64,000 bases of DNA from Paenibacillus sp. JJ-100 (GCF_948329825.1 NZ_CAOJCM010000004.1:62001-126000), one strand, 5' to 3'; counted from the first letter of the stretch, positions 1-9,445 are shown. Numbers and translations: made by a program. The notes: a model not told the origin generated them from the sequence alone.

Positions 1-774
1 TATGAGGATGCTCTACTGGCACTGGATTACCGACTTGTACCGGGAACAGATTCCCTGATCTACATTGCGGATGTGGAGCGACAGGCTGCAGGCAAGCTGC
101 GATTCGATGAGTTGAAACAACAGACGTTAACCCGCTGCTTGAAAGCGGGAACGCAGACAGAGCTGGAGCAGGGGCTACAGATCATTTTCCGGGAAATTAC
201 GGTGGAGCATGGGCGAAGTGATATTCAGCTCTACTTGATCGAAGTGTTAACCACGGTGTGGAAAGCGGCACAGGCTTCAGGGGAAGATATGGAGGATATA
301 TTCGGTGCAGGATTCCAGCTGTATACGGATCTGTTCCGATTGCCGGGGTTGTCTGAGGCACAGCAGAAGGTGCGTGAAGTCTGCTTGCTTGTACAGCAAC
401 GGATATCCAGCGGACGGCAGCATGTATACAAAGATATTGTGGAGCAGGCACTTGCGTTTACGAAGAAACATTATGCCGATCCAGATCTGTCCATTCAGAA
501 AGTATGCGCACATCTACATATCAGCTCCGGTTATTTTTGCAGCATTTTCAAAAAAGAAGTCCAGCTCACCTTCCTGCAGTATCTGATGCAGATTCGAATG
601 GACGAGGCAAGGGAACTGCTTCGCTCCACGGAGTTGAAGTCATTTGAGATTGCTGAGAAGGTGGGCTTTGCCGAGCCGAATTATTTTAGCTTTTGTTTTA
701 AAAAGAATATTGGCGTTTCGCCTAAAGAGTATCGCAAACAGGCCGCTGCGGCTCGGAAAGGTTCCCTACCATGA
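1..774 (+). CDS. YesN-type response regulator with AraC DNA-binding domain (5' partial)
   Basis: The reading frame is open from base 1, so the start and the receiver domain lie upstream of the window. The visible part is a linker of about 140 residues followed by two AraC-type helix-turn-helix motifs. The first helix pair is near CAHLHISSGYFCSIFKKE. The second ends in the family hallmark VGFAEPNYFSFCFKKNIGVSPKEYR. Its stop overlaps the start of the downstream histidine kinase in an ATGA arrangement, so the two are translationally coupled. By family, the phosphorylated protein should activate a nearby carbohydrate transport operon, most likely the MglBAC-type importer downstream. The HTH assignment is secure; the response-regulator label rests on the coupled YesM-type kinase. 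Confidence 0.9.
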   Translation, partial: YEDALLALDYRLVPGTDSLIYIADVERQAAGKLRFDELKQQTLTRCLKAGTQTELEQGLQIIFREITVEHGRSDIQLYLIEVLTTVWKAAQASGEDMEDIFGAGFQLYTDLFRLPGLSEAQQKVREVCLLVQQRISSGRQHVYKDIVEQALAFTKKHYADPDLSIQKVCAHLHISSGYFCSIFKKEVQLTFLQYLMQIRMDEARELLRSTELKSFEIAEKVGFAEPNYFSFCFKKNIGVSPKEYRKQAAAARKGSLP

Positions 775-2606
775 GCTGGAGAACATTAACCGCACGCATG
801 AAGTCCATCGCAGTTCAACTTGGTTTGTATGTACGTTCGTCCAAGGTCAGCAGCATTCGTTCTATTATTACTTGGTCTTTCTCCATCTTCATTGTGCTGG
901 TACTCACCATTATGGCGGTACTGCTGCATGACAAATTCACCCAGGCTGCTGAGCGCAGTGCGGAACTGTCCACCAGACAGATCGTAGATCAGGTCAGTTA
1001 TAACCTGGAGGATTACGTACGGAGCATGTCCCATCTGTATCGTGCTATCGAGGAACATATGCTTCGGGACGGCACGTGGGAAGGAGAGCAGGTGGACAAA
1101 CAGCTGGACACGCTACTCAGCAGCCGGGACGACATTGTCTCTATTACGTTGCTCGACGCGAATGGACAGCTGCTCAAAAACAGGCCGGCTGCCGAATTGA
1201 AGCGAAGTGCTCATGTGACCCAGCAAGGGTGGTTTCAATCGGCTTTGCGTGTGCCCAATCATCTGAGCTTCTCCTTGCCTCATATTCAGAACATGTATGC
1301 AGGTCCTTATCAATGGGTTGTTTCAATGAGCAAAGGGATCACCATTATACAGCAGGGTCAGGAGAAACAGGCTATTTTGCTGGTCGATATCAATTTCAAG
1401 CAAATGGATGAACTCAGCAGGCGGGTTAGCCTGGGGCAGCGAGGTTACGTTTATATTATTGATGAGAGCGCTGGCAATATTGTGTACCATCCGCAGCAGC
1501 AGCTCATGTATATGGGGTTGAAAAAGGAAAATATCGAGCAGGCGCTGGTGGCCACAGGCAGTTATGAAGATGAGGCAGATGGGCAGAAAAGGCTGAATAC
1601 CGTGAAGTCGGTGGCGAATATCGGCTGGAAAATTGTCGGGGTAGCTTATCTGGATGAGATCATGACAACGCGTCAGGAAGTCAATGGATATCTAATCCGT
1701 GTGCTTGTCATTGTACTGGTACTGGTTATTGTTGTATCGTTGGTTCTCTCTTCAAGTCTGACACGTCCAATACGGTTAATGGAACGGAAGATGAAGGCGG
1801 TAGAACGAGGGGATTTTAACGTGGAGCTGCCGACAAAAGGACCGCTAGAGGTCGAGCGCCTGGCGCGCAGATTTAACCTGATGGTGAACAAAATTCGTAA
1901 CCTCATGGATGAGATTATTTACGAACAGGAGCAGAAACGCCGTCTTGAGCTGGAGGCACTGCAAGCTCAAATTAATCCCCATTTTCTCTACAATACACTT
2001 AATTCGGTTGTACGCATGGTGGGGATGAGCCGCAATGAGGAAGTGATCACGATGATCACCTCGCTCTCCCGATTATTCCGCATCAGCCTCAGTCAGGGCA
2101 AAACGATCATTACCGTCCGTGAAGAATTGGAGCATGCTAGGCACTATATGACGATTCAGCAGATGCGATTCAAACACAAATTCACCTTCACCATTCATGC
2201 GGATGAGCAGGTACTGGACTGTCTGACACTGAAGCTGATTCTACAGCCACTCATCGAAAATGCCATCGTGCATGGCATCGAGTATCACATGGACGAGGGG
2301 AGCATCGAGGTGGATGTGAGGCGTGAAGAACATGTCATTTTGTTCCGCATTACGGATAACGGTGTAGGGATGTCAGAGGAACAGATGGCAGGTTTGCTTA
2401 GCGGCCGTCCAGTGGTGAAGAGCGGAGCAGGGTCAGGTGTGGCAGTACGCAACGTACATGATCGCATCCGTCACTATTATGGTGAGGGGTATGGGCTCGA
2501 GTTTGCCAGCGAGCTGGAGGAAGGCACAACCGTATGGATTCGGATTCCTGTTCAGGAAGAACAGAAGGAGGACGGGATGAATGAGAGCCAGAAGTGGAAT
2601 GAGTAG
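771..2606 (+). CDS. YesM/LytS-type sensor histidine kinase
   Basis: This 611-residue membrane sensor has a transmembrane helix at about residues 24-46, an extracytoplasmic Cache-like sensor of about 250 residues, and a second helix at about 303-325. A HAMP linker, a His_kinase domain and an HATPase domain follow. The H-box QAQINPHFLYNTLN holds the phospho-accepting His404. The ATPase N-box (LIENAIVHGIEYH) and G-box (DNGVGM) are visible. It overlaps the upstream regulator by 4 bp and the downstream lipoprotein gene by 26 bp. Family knowledge says such kinases sense extracellular sugars, often through a binding protein. The next gene is such a protein, which suggests a three-component sensor. 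The ligand is unknown. Confidence 0.92.
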   Translation: MSWRTLTARMKSIAVQLGLYVRSSKVSSIRSIITWSFSIFIVLVLTIMAVLLHDKFTQAAERSAELSTRQIVDQVSYNLEDYVRSMSHLYRAIEEHMLRDGTWEGEQVDKQLDTLLSSRDDIVSITLLDANGQLLKNRPAAELKRSAHVTQQGWFQSALRVPNHLSFSLPHIQNMYAGPYQWVVSMSKGITIIQQGQEKQAILLVDINFKQMDELSRRVSLGQRGYVYIIDESAGNIVYHPQQQLMYMGLKKENIEQALVATGSYEDEADGQKRLNTVKSVANIGWKIVGVAYLDEIMTTRQEVNGYLIRVLVIVLVLVIVVSLVLSSSLTRPIRLMERKMKAVERGDFNVELPTKGPLEVERLARRFNLMVNKIRNLMDEIIYEQEQKRRLELEALQAQINPHFLYNTLNSVVRMVGMSRNEEVITMITSLSRLFRISLSQGKTIITVREELEHARHYMTIQQMRFKHKFTFTIHADEQVLDCLTLKLILQPLIENAIVHGIEYHMDEGSIEVDVRREEHVILFRITDNGVGMSEEQMAGLLSGRPVVKSGAGSGVAVRNVHDRIRHYYGEGYGLEFASELEEGTTVWIRIPVQEEQKEDGMNESQKWNE

Positions 2607-3723
2607 TGAGATGAATAGTGAAATGAATAGTAAAATGAGTAGTTTACGGCCACACAGAGCCTTCTTCCATGCAGCATTAGCCTGTTGCCTGTTAATCTGT
2701 TCCGCTTGCGGTATGGCAGGCGCGGATCAACAGGCGTCGCCGCAGCGCATTGCACTCATTACGCCTGCGGGCACTGGAGAGCTCGCCGAAGCGATTCGTC
2801 TGGGGGCCGAGGCCGCTGCCAAAGAACGCGGCGCACAGCTCATCACCGTGGAAGCATATCCAGTGGACTCCGCTTCACAACATACTTCTTCTAATGCGGA
2901 CTATGCGATCAGTCCACCTAGAAACATAGCAGCCCCTGCCGCAAGCCGCGATTTTACTCGCAGCGAGCGTGAGCAAGCCCAAGTTCGGGCAGCAACACTC
3001 GCGATGAAACAAGGGGCAACGGCAGTGCTGGTTGATCCGCTAAGTGAGGACGCTCTTAACGGTATCCTTCGAGAGGCGGAGATATCACGAACAGATGGAG
3101 GTATCGTGCCGGTTATTGTGCTGAACGATGAGTTCCCGGTTAAAGGCATCACCAGTGTCATCTCGATGGACAATCTAGAGGCAGGACGTCAAGCAGGTCA
3201 GGCGATGGCAGAGTTACTACAGGGACGTGGCCAGATAGCCTTGGTGGGTCCCGATCCGCTGAACGCAGGTGTGATGCTCAGGGAACAGGGAATCAGGGAT
3301 GTACTGCTGAACTATTCGGGCATCGACATTATACCCAAAGCGGTATGCAACAGCAGGGACGCATGCTGGCAGGTGGTCAAGCAATTGCTGGATCAGCATG
3401 AGCTGGCCGGGTTAATCGCTCTGCAAGAGTCAGCTTCGCTTGGAGCCGCAGATGAGCTACATCGTCGCAAGGATGGAACGCAGATCAGGATTGTAGGGTT
3501 TGGTAGTGAGCAGCAGCAGTTAGAGCAACTGCAGGAAGGTGTTTTTCAACGACTGATTGTACAAAATGGGTATAGCGCGGGATACCTGGGGGTGAATCAG
3601 GCACTTGCCAAACTGGAGCGCGAGCATGTTCAAGTCCGAGTCACATTAGAGACCAAGGTGGTTAGTACAGATAATATGTTCTGGATGGATAATCAGAAGC
3701 TGCTGTTTCCGTTTGTGCAATAA
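2581..3723 (+). CDS. Sugar-binding lipoprotein, probable accessory sensor
   Basis: This is a Peripla_BP_4/LacI-fold solute-binding protein of about 380 residues with an N-terminal export signal. The likely lipidated cysteine is Cys43 in LLICSACG, a non-ideal lipobox. The start at 2581 is chosen because AAGGAGG lies at 2565-2571, 9 bp upstream. The first 21 residues include a repeated Met-Asn-Ser-Glu unit encoded by a 12-bp tandem repeat, and each unit supplies another in-frame ATG. It is coupled to the histidine kinase rather than to the transporter, which has its own binding protein 180 bp further on. I infer that it presents sugar to the kinase sensor domain. A role as a second transporter-binding protein is the alternative. 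Confidence 0.8.
   Translation: MRARSGMSSEMNSEMNSKMSSLRPHRAFFHAALACCLLICSACGMAGADQQASPQRIALITPAGTGELAEAIRLGAEAAAKERGAQLITVEAYPVDSASQHTSSNADYAISPPRNIAAPAASRDFTRSEREQAQVRAATLAMKQGATAVLVDPLSEDALNGILREAEISRTDGGIVPVIVLNDEFPVKGITSVISMDNLEAGRQAGQAMAELLQGRGQIALVGPDPLNAGVMLREQGIRDVLLNYSGIDIIPKAVCNSRDACWQVVKQLLDQHELAGLIALQESASLGAADELHRRKDGTQIRIVGFGSEQQQLEQLQEGVFQRLIVQNGYSAGYLGVNQALAKLEREHVQVRVTLETKVVSTDNMFWMDNQKLLFPFVQ
2599..2643 (+). repeat. 12-bp coding tandem repeat with in-frame ATGs
   Basis: Three full units and one partial unit of the form ATGAATAGTGAA occur at 2599-2610, 2611-2622, 2623-2634 and 2635-2643. They differ by single bases. They encode the Met-Ser/Asn-Ser-Glu/Lys repeat before the signal peptide of the sugar-binding lipoprotein. 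Confidence 0.85.
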
Positions 3724-3843
3724 AAAATAGAATCCTTAAGCTGCATCGTAGTGATCCGCGTAGGCTCAGGCAGTTCAGTTAGATTGACCGAGAATTGATG
3801 AGGATTTCGATATAACAGATGAAGATATTGTATTCGAAAACAT

Positions 3844-3857
3844 TGTAAACCCTTTCA
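3844..3857 (+). promoter_or_regulatory. Candidate cre (CcpA) site upstream of the sugar importer
   Basis: TGTAAACCCTTTCA matches 13 of 14 positions of the Bacillus cre consensus TGWAARCGYTWNCW; the central CG is CC here. It lies about 50 bp before the mglB-like gene, where carbon catabolite repression of a sugar importer would be expected. The match is by eye only. Confidence 0.45.
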
Positions 3858-3906
3858 TAATAAAGACATCGGTAAAGCCGAATGAACTTGGGGGAGGTCA
3901 TTAAGA

Positions 3907-4983
3907 ATGAAGAAGAAAACATGGATGACTCTGTTGCTTACGGTATGCATGGCTATTGCGGCAGGGTGCAGCAATGGTGGAGACAGTGCTGGTGGGAACG
4001 GAAATGCGGGAACAGACAGTGGCACTACGGCAGAAGCGGAAACGAAAACCGATAATCCTAAGATCGGGGTTGCCATCTATAAGTTTGATGATACGTTTAT
4101 GACCGGAGTGCGGAATGCGATGACCGCAGCAGCTGAGGGTGTGGCAACCATTGATATTGTAGACAGTCAGAATGCACAGCCGACCCAGAATGAGAAGGTG
4201 GACCTGTTTGTATCCAAGAAATACAACGCTATGGCGGTGAATCCGGTAGACCGGACTGCGGCTGGTGTCATTATTGATAAGGCCAAAGCAGCCAACATTC
4301 CGGTCGTTTTTCTGAACCGTGAGCCTGTAGCCGAGGACATGAATAAGTGGGATAAAGTGTATTATGTCGGTGCCAAAGCGGAAGAATCCGGCACGATCTC
4401 AGGTCAACTGATTGTAGACTACTGGAAAGCCCATCCGGAAGCAGATAAAAACGGCGACGGCAAGCTGCAATATGTCATGCTGAAAGGAGAACCAGGTCAT
4501 CAGGATGCCGAGCTGCGCACCAAATATTCCGTCCAAGCGATCCAAGATGCTGGCATTGAAGTCGAAGCGCTGGCTGAAGATACGGCGATGTGGGATCGAG
4601 TGAAGGGACAAGAGAAAATGCAAGCATTCCTTGCTTCTCATGGCGATAAGATCGAAGCAGTGCTGGCGAACAATGATGACATGGCACTCGGTGCAATTGA
4701 GGCATTGAAGGCGGCCGGTTACTTCAAGGATGGCAAAACGATGCCTGTCGTAGGTGTCGATGCTACAGCCCCAGCGATTCAGGCGTTGCAGGATGGTACC
4801 ATGCTGGGCACCGTGCTGAATGATGCCAAGAATCAGGGAGCAGCAACGGTGGCACTGGCTGCGGTTCTGGCTAAAGGTGAGACACCTACCAAAGAAAACA
4901 CCAAATTTGATATTACGGACGGGAAATATGTCTGGATCGCCTATAAAAAAATTACGAAAGACAACATTGCCGACGCCCAATAA
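3907..4983 (+). CDS. mglB: Galactose/methyl-galactoside-type ABC importer, substrate-binding lipoprotein
   Basis: This 358-residue periplasmic-binding-protein-like lipoprotein has a Lys-rich n-region, a hydrophobic core and the lipobox IAAGC with Cys21. A Gly/Ser/Asn linker and a Peripla_BP_4 domain starting around KIGVAIYKFDD follow. Phrases such as VNPVDRTAAGVIIDKAK and VLANNDDMALGAIEAL are typical of the galactose/glucose-binding MglB branch. A GGGGGAGG-type ribosome site precedes the ATG. It is first in an mglB-mglA-mglC operon, with a terminator-like hairpin directly after it that would favour excess binding protein. The exact sugar cannot be read from the sequence. Confidence 0.88.
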   Translation: MKKKTWMTLLLTVCMAIAAGCSNGGDSAGGNGNAGTDSGTTAEAETKTDNPKIGVAIYKFDDTFMTGVRNAMTAAAEGVATIDIVDSQNAQPTQNEKVDLFVSKKYNAMAVNPVDRTAAGVIIDKAKAANIPVVFLNREPVAEDMNKWDKVYYVGAKAEESGTISGQLIVDYWKAHPEADKNGDGKLQYVMLKGEPGHQDAELRTKYSVQAIQDAGIEVEALAEDTAMWDRVKGQEKMQAFLASHGDKIEAVLANNDDMALGAIEALKAAGYFKDGKTMPVVGVDATAPAIQALQDGTMLGTVLNDAKNQGAATVALAAVLAKGETPTKENTKFDITDGKYVWIAYKKITKDNIADAQ

Positions 4984-4997
4984 AGAGCTGCAGAGAG

Positions 4998-5029
4998 GGA
5001 CGTTTGTCATTAAGGCAACGTCCTTTTTT
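4998..5029 (+). terminator. Partial terminator between binding protein and ATPase genes
   Basis: A 7-bp stem (GGACGTT with AACGTCC) with an 11-nt loop is followed by six T residues. It lies only 30 bp before the next gene of the same operon, so it probably acts as an attenuator that lowers expression of the ATPase and permease relative to the binding protein. Confidence 0.7.
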
Positions 5030-5058
5030 ACTGGTCAGATGAAAGGGGAAGATACAAG

Positions 5059-6597
5059 ATGCAGTCACCGCAGTCACCATATCTGCTGGAGATGAACGGA
5101 ATTTCCAAGGCATTCCCCGGTGTGCAGGCACTCAGCGAAGTTACACTGAAGGTGAAGCCTGGAACTGTGCATGCGTTGATGGGCGAGAATGGGGCGGGGA
5201 AATCAACCTTGATGAAATGTTTGTTCGGGATGTACCGTCCGGATGCAGGTACAATTCGGATCGAGGGAAAGGACGTAGAGATTCCGAATTCCAAGGCCGC
5301 ACTACAACATGGTATATCGATGATTCACCAGGAATTGAATCCGGTTCCGCATCGTCCGGTAATGGAGAACATATGGCTGGGACGATTCCCGATGAAAGGT
5401 CTGTTGGTGGACGAGAAACGGATGTACGCGGATACGCTGGCCCTGTTCCAGGATCTGAATCTGGATATTGATCCCAAAGCACAAGCCAGAACATTGTCCG
5501 TATCCAAAATTCAATCGATGGAGATTGCCAAGGCAGTATCCTTCCACTCCAAAGTCATTGTGATGGATGAACCCACCTCATCCTTGACAGGCAAAGAAGT
5601 AGAGCAACTGTTTACGATCATTAATGAGCTGCGAAACCGCGGTGTGTCCATCATCTACATCTCTCACAAGATGGAAGAAATTTTGACGATATCGGATGAA
5701 GTGACGATTATGCGAGATGGATTTGTGGTAGGCACCTGGGATGCAGCAGATCTGACGACAGATCTGATTATTACGCGTATGGTGGGCCGTGACTTGAGTG
5801 AGAGATTCCCCGAGCGGCTGAACGTGCCTGGCGAAGTGATTCTTCAGGCAGAAGGGCTGACGTCGAATCAGCCGAATTCGTTTCGCGATGTTTCATTTCA
5901 TTTACGCAAAGGCGAAGTACTCGGCATTGGTGGTTTAGTTGGTGCCCAACGAACAGAGCTGATGGAGTCCTTATTCGGTTTACGCGGACTTGCTTCAGGT
6001 ACGATCTCTATTCATGGGCGCAAAGTGAAGATTAACTCGCCATCTGCAGCCAAACGTCATAATATAGCGCTGCTGACCGAAGAACGACGTGTGACGGGTA
6101 TATTCCCCGTGTTATCCGTCTATGAGAATACAATTATTGCAAGCCTGGGGCGTTACCGAAATCGTATGGGTCTGCTGGACGAGAAGAAGGGGCGCGAAGA
6201 GGCACGGGAGCAGGCTCAGAAGTTCAGAACCAAAACGCCTTCAGTTAACACCTTGATTCGCAACCTTTCTGGGGGGAATCAGCAGAAAGTGTTGCTGTCC
6301 CGCTGGCTCTTGACCGATCCGGAAATTCTGCTGTTAGACGAACCGACACGTGGAATTGACGTTGGGGCCAAGTTCGAAATCTATACGATCATCACTGAAC
6401 TGGCCCGACAAGGCAAAAGCATCATCATGATTAGTTCGGAGATGCCTGAATTGCTTGGCATGTCAGATCGCATTATGGTCATGAGCGAAGGACGTCTCAC
6501 GGGCATTGTGGACGGGGCCGAGGCTACAGAGCAGCATATTATGAGGCTGGCCGCGCAGCAGCGGATGGCTAGTCCTGGTCAGGAGGAACACCAATGA
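5059..6597 (+). CDS. mglA: Sugar ABC importer, duplicated ATP-binding subunit
   Basis: This 512-residue protein has two ABC domains, as in MglA/RbsA/XylG. The first has Walker A GENGAGKST (residues 42-50) and Walker B VIVMDEPTSSL. The second has the degenerate Walker A typical of this family (GGLVGAQRTELMESL), the signature LSGGNQQKV and Walker B ILLLDEPTRGIDVG. The first domain's signature is also degenerate. It would power sugar uptake with the permease whose start overlaps its stop by 4 bp. The start has GAAAGGGGAAG upstream. Confidence 0.93.
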   Translation: MQSPQSPYLLEMNGISKAFPGVQALSEVTLKVKPGTVHALMGENGAGKSTLMKCLFGMYRPDAGTIRIEGKDVEIPNSKAALQHGISMIHQELNPVPHRPVMENIWLGRFPMKGLLVDEKRMYADTLALFQDLNLDIDPKAQARTLSVSKIQSMEIAKAVSFHSKVIVMDEPTSSLTGKEVEQLFTIINELRNRGVSIIYISHKMEEILTISDEVTIMRDGFVVGTWDAADLTTDLIITRMVGRDLSERFPERLNVPGEVILQAEGLTSNQPNSFRDVSFHLRKGEVLGIGGLVGAQRTELMESLFGLRGLASGTISIHGRKVKINSPSAAKRHNIALLTEERRVTGIFPVLSVYENTIIASLGRYRNRMGLLDEKKGREEAREQAQKFRTKTPSVNTLIRNLSGGNQQKVLLSRWLLTDPEILLLDEPTRGIDVGAKFEIYTIITELARQGKSIIMISSEMPELLGMSDRIMVMSEGRLTGIVDGAEATEQHIMRLAAQQRMASPGQEEHQ

Positions 6598-7613
6598 ATA
6601 CAACCCTTGTTCATCAAGTGAAGCAATATGTAACTCAGCGCGCGATTTTTATCGTATTGATCCTGCTTATTATCGGTATTGCAATTGCTGACCCGAACTT
6701 TCTCGCATTTTCCACCCTGCGGGATATTTTGCAACAGTCCTCTACAAGGGCCATTATCGCACTAGGTGCAGCTTTCATTCTGGTAACAGGAGGCGTCGAT
6801 CTCTCTGCTGGACGCGTTGTGGGTCTGACAGCCGTTGTATCGGCATCAATGTTACAGATTGATACGTATGCGAATCGTTTTTTTCCTGATCTACCTCAGT
6901 TGTGGGTAGGACTGCCGATCATCATTGGCATCGTTGCAGGTTTACTCGTGGGCCTAGTGAATGGCATCATTGTCGCCAAGCTACATGTACCCCCTTTTAT
7001 TGCTACACTGGGTACGATGGTTGCCGTTTATGGATTGAACTCGATCTATTTCGATACCGAACCAAACCAATCACAGCCCATCGGCGGGTTAAGACCCGAT
7101 TTCACCACGATTGGCTCGGGTTATATTGATCTGGGCGGAGGGTATTCCATCCCCTACATCGTGCTAATTGCTATTGGAGTTGCCCTGATCTGTTGGGTTA
7201 TTTTCAACAAAACCCGTCTGGGTAAAAATATGTATGCTATCGGCGGAAACATTCAGGCCGCCCATGTATCTGGCATTCACGTCGCACGCAATCTGATTGC
7301 GCTGTATGCGATTGCTGGAGCACTCTATGGACTCGGCGGTGTACTGGAAGCCGCTCGTACTGGCGGAGCAACGAACAATTATGGAAACATGTACGAACTG
7401 GATGCGATTGCTGCATGTGTCGTTGGCGGTGTATCTACGGCTGGCGGGATCGGAACGGTACCGGGTGTTATGGCGGGCGTACTGATCTTTGGCGTTATCA
7501 ACTATGGTCTCACCTTTATCGGAGTAAGCCCGTATTGGCAGCTGATTATCAAAGGACTCATCATCGTAGCTGCTGTAGCATTTGATATCCGCAAGTATAT
7601 GGCTAAAAAATAA
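6594..7613 (+). CDS. mglC: Sugar ABC importer, permease subunit
   Basis: This 339-residue integral membrane protein of the BPD_transp_2 family (MglC/RbsC type) has about eight to ten hydrophobic segments. The family motifs GGVDLSAGRVVGLTAV near residue 64 and VVGGVSTAGGIGTVPG near residue 277 are present. It overlaps the ATPase gene by 4 bp and is followed by a terminator, so it closes the operon. With MglB and MglA it forms a high-affinity importer, probably for a hexose or galactoside. Confidence 0.92.
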   Translation: MNTTLVHQVKQYVTQRAIFIVLILLIIGIAIADPNFLAFSTLRDILQQSSTRAIIALGAAFILVTGGVDLSAGRVVGLTAVVSASMLQIDTYANRFFPDLPQLWVGLPIIIGIVAGLLVGLVNGIIVAKLHVPPFIATLGTMVAVYGLNSIYFDTEPNQSQPIGGLRPDFTTIGSGYIDLGGGYSIPYIVLIAIGVALICWVIFNKTRLGKNMYAIGGNIQAAHVSGIHVARNLIALYAIAGALYGLGGVLEAARTGGATNNYGNMYELDAIAACVVGGVSTAGGIGTVPGVMAGVLIFGVINYGLTFIGVSPYWQLIIKGLIIVAAVAFDIRKYMAKK

Positions 7614-7639
7614 TAGTATATCTGGATTCCAGAGAACGA

Positions 7640-7674
7640 AGCCAGCCCTCATCATCCGAGAGCTGGCTTTATTT
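7640..7674 (+). terminator. Rho-independent terminator of the sugar importer operon
   Basis: The inverted repeat AGCCAGC/GCTGGCT, with a 15-nt loop, is followed by a T-rich tract. It lies 27 bp after the permease stop codon. Confidence 0.75.
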
Positions 7675-7864
7675 GATGTTGGAATGAAGATTTATGCACC
7701 ACCTACAATGATTACAATGACATCATATGTCCTATGGTTTATGAAAATTATACATTCTTGCGAATTTGATAAGCTTCCAATAATCGACAACATCAGCTAA
7801 TCATAATCGATATAATATTTATGGATATTTGTTCGTGTGATTTTGTCTAAGGGGGCGAGGCTAT

Positions 7865-9445
7865 TTGCTAAGTTACACAATGAAAATGGTAATATTCCCA
7901 ATCGGTTGTCTGCTTGTCATTGTATCCTCACAAATACTGGGACAAACATCACACCTCATATGGATGATCATTACAGGTGCTTTGCTAATCATCAGCATCT
8001 GGGGAGAACGCCGTTATCCATATTTACGACTGATACAGTGGCTTTTCCTTGGTTTATTTCATTATTTTAGTGAATTGAACTGGTGTAACATGCTCTATTA
8101 TATGCTTATCTTTTCCATGATTCATAACAAACAGAAAATCACTCAGACCTTACCGATTTCAATGCTACTCGTGTTCCAATATACATTGATTCGACTGACC
8201 TATGTTTCGATAGATACATACAGTTTGCTGGTATCTCTCTTTGACATGCTTACCGCGATTGTCATTATTTTTCTCTATCATACCTTAATGAGCAGCGAGT
8301 CTGAAAAACGGAAACTACGGGAAAAAAATCAGTTTCTTACTCTTCATGATCCACTTACGGGGTTGTTAAATTACGAGGGATATATGGAAGTACTTCACAA
8401 GACGGTGGAGGCAGAACAATCTTTCCTTTTAGTTCTGTTGAATGTGAATAATTACAGCGGGTATGAGAAAGGATCGGATGATCCTTGGTGTTCTGTCATC
8501 ACGGGGACCGGGAAAAGGATCATATCTCAATTTCCCGAGGCGCATGGTGTATCGCGTTATGCCGGTGACCGATTTGCAATTGTGCTACCGCAAATACCAG
8601 ATATTGATGATCGGATCTCTTCCTTGCTGTCGAATCATCTGCAGGGATTGCAAGTCAGTTACAGTGTATCGTGTTACCCGGGACGATCACAGACCTTACA
8701 GCAATTCATGACCACTGCGGAAGATCAGTTGCTTCAGCAGCAACGCAGCCAGTGGATTAAAAATGAAGAGGAAGTATTTCGGTCCGAGAGGCTGCGTGCT
8801 GTAGGCGAACTGGCCGCAGGCATGGCGCATGAGATTCGTAATCCACTCACCGCAATTCGAGGTTTTTTGCAGTTGTCCCGTGGACAGGCTTTTAATATAG
8901 CACCTTGGTACGAAGTGATCATGAGTGAGGTGACAAGGGTCACTGAACTAACGGGGGAGTTTTTGCAATTTTCCAAACCGCAAGTCAATCATATGAGGCC
9001 CGAGAAACTGGCAAAGTGCCTGGATCGAGTCATGTCTTTGACCGAGTCGGATGCTGCTTCACGAGGACATTGGATTACACTTCATATGAGAGATGAGTCT
9101 GTTTGTGTGAATATGGACCGAGATAAAATTGTACAAGTCCTAATTAATCTGATTCGGAATGCATTTGAAGCGATGTCAGACCCCGGAGAGGTACATATCG
9201 ATATGATGCAGGAAGGAAATAACGTATTCGTTTGCATATCAGATACAGGAAGCGGTATTCCTGAGAGTTCGTTATCAACGATTTTTAATCCGTTCTATAC
9301 TACTAAGGAAGAGGGAACAGGACTTGGTCTTGCACTGTGTCAAAAAATTGTCCAGGACCATAACGGTAAAATAACTGTAGAAAGTGAAGTGGGCACCGGT
9401 TCCACCTTTACGATATGTCTGCCAGTGGTGCCAGACGAATCGTAA
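7865..9445 (+). CDS. Sporulation-kinase-like sensor histidine kinase with degenerate GGDEF domain
   Basis: This 526-residue protein has about five or six transmembrane helices in the first 140 residues. A GGDEF-like domain follows, beginning at LTLHDPLTGLLNYEGY, but its catalytic loop reads YAGDRF, so diguanylate cyclase activity is unlikely. The C-terminal kinase core has the H-box GELAAGMAHEIRNPLTAI (His322), N-box NLIRNAFEAM and G-boxes DTGSGI and GTGLGLALC. The TTG start at 7865 is chosen because AAGGGGG at 7849-7855 lies 9 bp upstream; an ATG at 7880 is the alternative. No cognate regulator is adjacent, as for orphan KinA-KinE kinases feeding the Spo0 phosphorelay. That role is inferred. 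Confidence 0.85.
   Translation: MLSYTMKMVIFPIGCLLVIVSSQILGQTSHLIWMIITGALLIISIWGERRYPYLRLIQWLFLGLFHYFSELNWCNMLYYMLIFSMIHNKQKITQTLPISMLLVFQYTLIRLTYVSIDTYSLLVSLFDMLTAIVIIFLYHTLMSSESEKRKLREKNQFLTLHDPLTGLLNYEGYMEVLHKTVEAEQSFLLVLLNVNNYSGYEKGSDDPWCSVITGTGKRIISQFPEAHGVSRYAGDRFAIVLPQIPDIDDRISSLLSNHLQGLQVSYSVSCYPGRSQTLQQFMTTAEDQLLQQQRSQWIKNEEEVFRSERLRAVGELAAGMAHEIRNPLTAIRGFLQLSRGQAFNIAPWYEVIMSEVTRVTELTGEFLQFSKPQVNHMRPEKLAKCLDRVMSLTESDAASRGHWITLHMRDESVCVNMDRDKIVQVLINLIRNAFEAMSDPGEVHIDMMQEGNNVFVCISDTGSGIPESSLSTIFNPFYTTKEEGTGLGLALCQKIVQDHNGKITVESEVGTGSTFTICLPVVPDES

Noticed and set aside
4399..5010. 203-codon minus-strand frame
   Set aside because: It is entirely antisense to the mglB-like gene, whose codon pattern and homology are clear.
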